Assembly (NCBI GenBank): GCA_964614795.1
Contig: CAZTME010000039.1
Span: forward strand, 1-10,579
Direction: 5' to 3'
From: CAZTME01 sp964614795
GTDB taxonomy: Bacteria; Patescibacteriota; Microgenomatia; UBA1400; PJMF01
Length of the DNA: 10,579 bases
Positions 5,788 to 10,579 of this stretch are shown in pieces (within the stretch, counting starts at the first letter, position 1; each line of letters begins with the position of its first letter). The position numbers and the translations under genes are program-made. The notes beneath the pieces were generated by a model. It did not search any database. It worked only from the letters and a program-made list of their open reading frames with translations, and had not been told where the DNA came from.

Positions 5788-7638
5788 TTATTCTCCGGGC
5801 AAGACTACGTCATCTAAGTTGTTTTTGGCAAAGGCAATATCTCTAACGTTGATGATGCCGTTGTAATCAACATCAAATTCGCGGTTTGAGTCATTGACAG
5901 TCACAAATACATCATTGGCTGCGCGTAAAACTTGAATGATTCTGTTAATGTCAACCGTTCCCAATACATTAGTTTGATCTCTTCCTTGAGCGTCAACTCC
6001 CCTCACAAAATCACCGACTTTAACAATGTTGTTTGTTTCGGCTGTGACAGAATAGGATTTTTGAGTGGCAACAATGCTAATGGTGCCGATTTTTCTTCTT
6101 AGAGCCACAGTTGGCTTGACTAATATTTCTAACTGACCGGTGAAATTAGGATTGAGTTTATTTAAAATCACTGATCCCATAACTACTCCTTGCGTAGTTG
6201 ATTTGGCCACCAAAGTATATTTGTCTTCCTGAACTCTGGTAAAACAAGTGGTGCCGTCCGGCTGAATTGCGCCCTCAGCGGTACACACTGTTGAAGGAAC
6301 ATTTCTAGTAGTCAATTCCATAGGTACGCTCACATCCGCTTTTTCTAATCCTTGCAACTTGAAGTTGAAGGTTAATGTAGCGGATTGTGTTGAAATCGGC
6401 ACCGCCTCACAACCCGTGCCACCGACTTTAGCGACACACATCTTGCCGTCTTGTGGGTTGGTGGTACATCCTGTTTGACCGCTAATTGCTTCTTTACATT
6501 CAGTTCCGCACCATTGACAAGTTACAGGATTTGGCGCGGGAGATGTGGTTGGTAAAGTTTTGGCGGTCACTGGGCTATAAAGAGCTTTTTTGCCAAGATT
6601 ATTTTTAACCACCACATTAAATTTGTAGTTTCTGTTGGAAACTAAACCAGTGACATTTCGCGTCAACACATTTGCCGTATAGTCCATCACTTTTCGATTT
6701 TCACAAGTGGCAATGTCTGCGGAAGCACTGGGAGTGACAGCTGTTTCAGTTAAAGATTGTTCATCAATGGTGACAAAATCTTCATTTAAAGAATCGATAA
6801 GTTCTTCTTCAGAAGATTCAATTAGTCCAGTTTCATCGAAGGACTGGGTTTGATTATTTGTCGTTTCGCCTTCCATAACCGGAATGGCACAAAGTAGGTA
6901 CTGTAATTGAGTATTTGGCGTATTTCTATCTTCGGCAGCGGTCCAGGTCAAGGTCATTGAGGTTGAAGTAATGTTGCTTGGTGGATTGATCCGACCGGGC
7001 ACCGGATCGTCGCTTGTCGGAGTTGAATCCGTGATTGTGGTACTTGCAGGAACGCGATTAATTAAAACGTTATCCGCTGGGTTGTTAAGTTCGGTGGCGG
7101 TTGTCACGGATTGATCAAATTGAAAAGTGGCTGAACCAACATTTTTTGATTCAAAGACTAAATTTGAGATAACTTGACTGCCGGTAAATACTCCGGTACT
7201 AGCAGGTACGCCATAAATTATGGTGATACTGCCTGCAGTTTCATCTATTGCTACCGGTCTGAGCTCAACCAGTGGGGTTGCGGTTGCAGCTTTAGAGGCG
7301 GATTTAACTTTTACCAATTGAGGATTAAATGTTATTTTCATTGCAACGGCAGTAATTGATTTACCACCGGCATCCAATTTAATATTCACGGGAATATCTG
7401 TGCCTTTTTTAATACTGGCCGGAGCCTCAATCATTACTCCAGTGTTGCCAGTGGCCGCTTCTTGCCTGATGTCTTGAGTTTGTTGAGTGGCTGTGAGGGC
7501 TATAAAGGAGCCAATGATGGTTAATAAAAGAGAGAAACCGGTGATGGAAATCATCGCCCACAAATGTTTATTTGTTTTAGATTTTGGATTTTTTTTGTTG
7601 AGAGCAGTTGGAGTTGCGGTTGAGTGATTTTCTTGCAT
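5788..7638 (-). CDS. Membrane-anchored cohesin and dockerin protein with fibronectin-like domain
   Basis: A 616-aa protein, second gene of the operon. A Lys-rich cytoplasmic N-terminus (1-25) precedes a membrane helix (27-49) and the motif QDIRQEAAT (55-63). Then come a cohesin domain (about 63-205, with beta strands such as AVAMKITFNPQLVKVKSAS and ISNLVFES), a fibronectin-III-like domain (about 213-363) interrupted by an acidic Ser/Glu-rich insertion (about 252-312), a six-Cys module (C374 to C410), another beta-rich region (about 418-530) and a C-terminal dockerin (about 540-612). The second dockerin repeat keeps its calcium ligands (D589, D591, N593, N597, D600); the first is degenerate. 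Carrying both partners makes it a plausible adaptor that binds one protein through its dockerin and presents its cohesin to another. Its Cys module matches two in the upstream gene product. No Shine-Dalgarno sequence is seen close to the ATG, so the exact start is less certain than the frame. Confidence 0.88.
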   Translation of the reverse strand: MQENHSTATPTALNKKNPKSKTNKHLWAMISITGFSLLLTIIGSFIALTATQQTQDIRQEAATGNTGVMIEAPASIKKGTDIPVNIKLDAGGKSITAVAMKITFNPQLVKVKSASKAATATPLVELRPVAIDETAGSITIIYGVPASTGVFTGSQVISNLVFESKNVGSATFQFDQSVTTATELNNPADNVLINRVPASTTITDSTPTSDDPVPGRINPPSNITSTSMTLTWTAAEDRNTPNTQLQYLLCAIPVMEGETTNNQTQSFDETGLIESSEEELIDSLNEDFVTIDEQSLTETAVTPSASADIATCENRKVMDYTANVLTRNVTGLVSNRNYKFNVVVKNNLGKKALYSPVTAKTLPTTSPAPNPVTCQWCGTECKEAISGQTGCTTNPQDGKMCVAKVGGTGCEAVPISTQSATLTFNFKLQGLEKADVSVPMELTTRNVPSTVCTAEGAIQPDGTTCFTRVQEDKYTLVAKSTTQGVVMGSVILNKLNPNFTGQLEILVKPTVALRRKIGTISIVATQKSYSVTAETNNIVKVGDFVRGVDAQGRDQTNVLGTVDINRIIQVLRAANDVFVTVNDSNREFDVDYNGIINVRDIAFAKNNLDDVVLPGE

Positions 7639-7687
7639 GTTTTTTAGAAAAATAATATTAAAAAAATATTCCTTTTTTAAGTTATCA

Positions 7688-10444
7688 CTACTGAGAGATC
7701 TTTGGCAATAGCCAATTGTAATCGGCGATGGTGACTAGGCATGCGCCTTGATCGGGAATTAATTTAAAGCGACAATCAGTGGTATAGAGTTTTTGAATAA
7801 GCAAATTTAAATCTGCTTGATCGACTTTACCATTGCCATCGAAATCGGCTTTGCCAAGAGTTGGATCATTGGGATTGGGAGAAGGAGGTGTAGTGTTGGG
7901 TTTATCTATCATTTTACATTCTTGACCTTCTGCCATGCAAGCTTTACCTTCTGGGAAAGCTGCAGTTGTGCAAACACCATCTTTAGTTTTCCAAGCACAA
8001 CTATTGCCACAGGGTTCGCATCTACGTTCCACTGCCACGCAAGCATTATTTTTCACTTGGCACTCGAATCTGTTGTCAATGGAAGCTATGCAGGCAATTT
8101 TTTCATCACTCCATGCGCAACTACTTCCACATTGAACACAAGTGCGTGGTTGTGGTGTGGGAGAATTTCCACAAGCAAAAACACTCCCGGTTTTACTTAA
8201 CCCACCAAATTTAAGATTAGATGTTTCATTTTCATATAAAGCTTGTACATTCCAACCGGTATACTTGGCTCCGGCTACGACATCAACAGTTGCTCTACAT
8301 ACTTCATCACTGCAAGCGCTACTCGCTTGAACAATGACGAAGCGATCACCCAGTAATCCTTTATCATCCGGTTCTGGACAATACCAACCAACGGTATCAC
8401 CATTACTATTTTTGCAGTTATTTTCTTTATCTAATCTAATTGCATAGGTTTTGGCATCGGGTATACCTTTCCACTCCAAACTCACTTTATTACTACCATC
8501 ACTTGCACAACTTTGTTTTAAGTCTTTGGGCATGGGTTTACAAGTAATGGTGGTTGGACTACCAATGAGGGGTGGATTGGTATTGTTTTTTGTTCCGTCT
8601 GCATTGATACCCAGTGCATGAAGATGAATAGTTCTTTGCACTCCATCTTTGTATTGATCGGGTAATTGATAAAGAAAACCGGTGTTTTGGTTGCCATTAC
8701 ATCGGCCGGCTTGAGCTACATCTATTCTGGATAAGCCTGTGGATGTGGCTCCAACAAAGTTGCCAGGTCCCAAATCTGTTTTGTAGACATCTATTTGAAG
8801 AGGTAGAGCAGGATTATTAGCATCACAACTCCAACCCGTGATGTAGCAAGCACCACCATTGACTTCGTCAACATAACCAGTAGGATTTTGAGGAGCTATG
8901 CCGGTACCGCCTCCAGTTCCACCTCCTCCACCACCGGTATTATTTGAACCGCCAGCAGATCCACCGGAATTACCTCCTGAATTATTTGATCCACCGGAAT
9001 TGTTGCCACCGGTTTGATTTATGGAAGTAACACATTTATTTGCGCCATTATTAGTTGAGTAGGGTTGAAAAGAACAATTATTGCCTTGACATACACAATT
9101 TTTCATGACTCCGTTATCACATTTGCTTTGGCCTAATTTGCATTCGGAGGTATTGGGATCTGCGCAAATAACCTCCTTGCCATTTTCTTTTATTGGCTTC
9201 CAATCATTATTTTCACATTTGTGAGCTTTGCCATTAATGCAGGTTGAAAGATTTGAATGAGCGCATTTAGGAAGTTTTCCAACACTTCCACACTGAAGAC
9301 CACTATTTTCTAATTTTCCAAAGGTAGAATTGGGATTGTTACCATCATTCACACATTTGTAAAGATAGTTGTTTATGCAGTTATATTCACCTTTTTGTAC
9401 ACATGTGGAGCTTGGATTCATGTGCCCAGTTTTATTGCATTCTCCACCCTTTTGCCATTTTTTATCAGTATTGCATAAAAACAGATTGTTATTTTGATCA
9501 CAGATGATTTGTCTGACTGCAGTGCATTTTTCATTCTCTACAGGATTTTTCTCCACAACTGTTAAGGTTTTATCACATTGACCTAATTTGGAAGATTGGT
9601 CGGTGATAACATCTGTTCTACAATCTGCCCACAAGCCTCTACTTTTATCGCAATAATAACCATTATTTATCGAACATGACTCATCTTTAGAATTAAAACA
9701 AGCAACGCCAGTATTTTGCCATTGAAAAACAATATTGCTTGCTCGCGATTGCACACACTTGTGAACTATTCCGTTTAAACATTGCGAATTATTTGCTTGA
9801 AGAGAAGAGCATGAGCCATTAGGTTCTGCAAGAGGAAGAGTTGATTCCAATGAAGGATTCGACGTACATTTTTGACCTTTATCAACCTGCCACGCGCAGT
9901 TATTACCGTTGCAAACACACTTCTGCATGTTTTTTCCATCACACTTCACTTGCCCGGCTTGACAACTTGTGCTTGAGTTATCTACACAAACTGCAGCGTT
10001 ATTGTCTACCGTTTTCCATTGTTTTTGTCTACAAATCATCACTTTGCCATTAGCACACGCCCACAAGCCTTCTTGATCACATTGATTAGTGTTGGAGCTT
10101 GCACCCCCGCTAGTATTACACCCGCTGCCACAACACTGAGGCGGATTAGTTTCTTGGTAGCTCTCCCCTCCCTGACAATACCAATAAATACCCTTAGAGC
10201 CACACACTCTATGTCCCGGAGGACAGTTGGCGCCCGGTGGGATTACTTGATTGTTAGGATCTCCGGTTCCATTATCGCCGGGTTTTTTATCATCTTGAGG
10301 TTTAGGAGTTTCTTTCTTACAACCATCTCCGCAACATTCTTTTTTTTGATAACTTCCTCCATCTGAAGAACATACCCAATAATTGCCATTTCTGCAAACT
10401 TTATCTCCCGGTGGACAGTAGCTGGCCTGCGCAAGATTGGGCAT
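7688..10444 (-). CDS. Exported Cys-rich multimodular protein with C-terminal dockerin
   Basis: At least 918 aa, first gene of the operon and apparently secreted. From the ATG at 10444: the end of a signal peptide with a likely cleavage after AQA (residue 7); ten Cys-rich modules of about 30-40 aa (10-42, 74-109, 122-153, 161-193, 212-249, 257-290, 307-336, 348-385, 394-427, 435-471); a Gly/Asn/Ser linker (476-516); a GWxCD-type beta domain known from bacterial exoproteins (about 520-635); a fibronectin-like domain (about 640-758); two six-Cys modules (769-802, 809-843); a Pro-rich spacer; and a dockerin (864-918) with calcium ligands D867, D869, N871, D875 and D878. The second dockerin half is degraded. 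No catalytic domain is recognised, so binding or adhesion is the inferred role. The frame stays open upstream to a TAA at 10529-10531 and encodes the rest of the signal peptide, but contains no ATG, GTG or TTG, so the start at 10444 is probably too short. Confidence 0.85.
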   Translation of the reverse strand: MPNLAQASYCPPGDKVCRNGNYWVCSSDGGSYQKKECCGDGCKKETPKPQDDKKPGDNGTGDPNNQVIPPGANCPPGHRVCGSKGIYWYCQGGESYQETNPPQCCGSGCNTSGGASSNTNQCDQEGLWACANGKVMICRQKQWKTVDNNAAVCVDNSSTSCQAGQVKCDGKNMQKCVCNGNNCAWQVDKGQKCTSNPSLESTLPLAEPNGSCSSLQANNSQCLNGIVHKCVQSRASNIVFQWQNTGVACFNSKDESCSINNGYYCDKSRGLWADCRTDVITDQSSKLGQCDKTLTVVEKNPVENEKCTAVRQIICDQNNNLFLCNTDKKWQKGGECNKTGHMNPSSTCVQKGEYNCINNYLYKCVNDGNNPNSTFGKLENSGLQCGSVGKLPKCAHSNLSTCINGKAHKCENNDWKPIKENGKEVICADPNTSECKLGQSKCDNGVMKNCVCQGNNCSFQPYSTNNGANKCVTSINQTGGNNSGGSNNSGGNSGGSAGGSNNTGGGGGGTGGGTGIAPQNPTGYVDEVNGGACYITGWSCDANNPALPLQIDVYKTDLGPGNFVGATSTGLSRIDVAQAGRCNGNQNTGFLYQLPDQYKDGVQRTIHLHALGINADGTKNNTNPPLIGSPTTITCKPMPKDLKQSCASDGSNKVSLEWKGIPDAKTYAIRLDKENNCKNSNGDTVGWYCPEPDDKGLLGDRFVIVQASSACSDEVCRATVDVVAGAKYTGWNVQALYENETSNLKFGGLSKTGSVFACGNSPTPQPRTCVQCGSSCAWSDEKIACIASIDNRFECQVKNNACVAVERRCEPCGNSCAWKTKDGVCTTAAFPEGKACMAEGQECKMIDKPNTTPPSPNPNDPTLGKADFDGNGKVDQADLNLLIQKLYTTDCRFKLIPDQGACLVTIADYNWLLPKISQ
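8897..9019 (-). other. Gly/Asn/Ser-rich linker-coding segment
   Basis: Encodes residues 476-516 of the 918-aa protein, almost only Gly, Asn, Ser and Thr in short GGSNNSGG-like repeats. It separates the ten N-terminal Cys modules from the folded C-terminal half and is the kind of segment prone to expansion or contraction. Confidence 0.7.
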
Positions 10445-10528
10445 AAGCCAAAAGGGTGAAAAATGTAAAAATAAAGTGATAGCAATAACCAGAAAACTTA
10501 ATAAAAACTCAAAAGAAGATTTTGTAGT
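10445..10528 (-). other. In-frame upstream extension encoding most of a signal peptide
   Basis: Twenty-eight codons between the in-frame TAA (10529-10531) and the first ATG of the 918-aa protein. The translation has a Lys near its start followed by a long hydrophobic run (FLLSFLVIAITLFLHF), running directly into MPNLAQA and a normal signal peptidase site. Only weak start codons exist here: CTG at 10490-10492 and ATT at 10484-10486, both already inside the hydrophobic core. Confidence 0.65.
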
Positions 10529-10532
10529 TTAA

Positions 10533-10549
10533 GTAACCAAAATGGTTGC
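10533..10549 (-). other. Small hairpin ahead of the operon
   Basis: GTAACCA (10533-10539) and TGGTTGC (10543-10549) pair over seven positions (one G-U) around a 3-base loop. It is flanked by a direct repeat TTTGTAGTT at 10521-10529 and 10552-10560. Its position just upstream of the first gene would suit a leader or operator element or the end of an upstream transcription unit, but the window ends too soon to tell. Confidence 0.4.
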
Positions 10550-10579
10550 TATTTGTAGTTATTTCCGTCGATTCCACAT

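Noticed and set aside
7817..8200. 127-codon + strand frame, and other + strand frames across 4440-10366
   Set aside because: They lie antisense to well-supported surface-protein genes and have no start signals or domains; they arise from the composition of the Cys-, Gly- and Thr-rich coding strands.
10243..10485. 80-codon - strand frame beginning MLSLYFYIFHPFG
   Set aside because: It overlaps the start of the 918-aa gene in another frame. Its hydrophobic N-terminus is a shifted reading of the same signal-peptide codons and the rest has no recognisable content.
10559..10579. Short - strand frame MWNRRK then TAA at the window edge
   Set aside because: Seven codons at the edge could be the end of an upstream gene or chance; nothing supports either.
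1..10579. CRISPR array
   Set aside because: The direct repeats found are too few, imperfect and irregularly spaced (197 and 120 bases), and no cas gene is present.

Overview
The window looks like a chromosomal fragment of an AT-rich Patescibacterium (CPR), most likely from the Microgenomates group. This is inferred from protein style: paired cohesin-like and dockerin-like domains, a membrane anchor followed by a Q-D-x-R-Q-x-A-A motif, Pro-Thr linkers, Cys-rich modules and an LPxSG-type C-terminus, plus an encoded CCA on the tRNA. The five large genes contain no in-frame TGA and end in TAA or TAG, so the standard bacterial code fits.

The left part (1-3938, + strand) is gene-poor. It holds a complete XerC/XerD-type tyrosine recombinase (1600-2535) and tRNA-Ala(GGC) (3501-3577); the other roughly 2.9 kb shows no convincing coding sequence. 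That non-coding DNA is not featureless. A dispersed repeat with core TATTGYGCGACG occurs four times. A stretch at 3194-3446 packs a 14-of-15-bp hairpin, two copies of an approximately 33-nt direct repeat and three further inverted repeats just ahead of the tRNA. A partial copy of the tRNA 3' end lies 64 bases downstream of the intact tRNA.

The right part (3939-10444, - strand) is a compact block of four co-directional genes for exported or membrane-anchored proteins. In transcription order these are: a 918-aa Cys-rich multimodular protein ending in a dockerin; a 616-aa membrane-anchored protein with an N-terminal cohesin and a C-terminal dockerin; a 208-aa membrane-anchored protein of unknown function; and a 402-aa protein with a cohesin-like domain, Pro-Thr linker, Ig-like domain, Cys-rich knot and an LPASG-plus-membrane tail. 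Spacings are 49, 5 and 8 bases, so one transcript is likely.

Inference: the four proteins could form a small cell-surface assembly built like a cellulosome (anchor, adaptor, terminal module), but with Cys-rich binding modules where enzymes would be. No catalytic domain was recognised in any of the four. The start of the 918-aa protein is unresolved: a good signal peptide continues upstream of its first ATG without any ATG, GTG or TTG.
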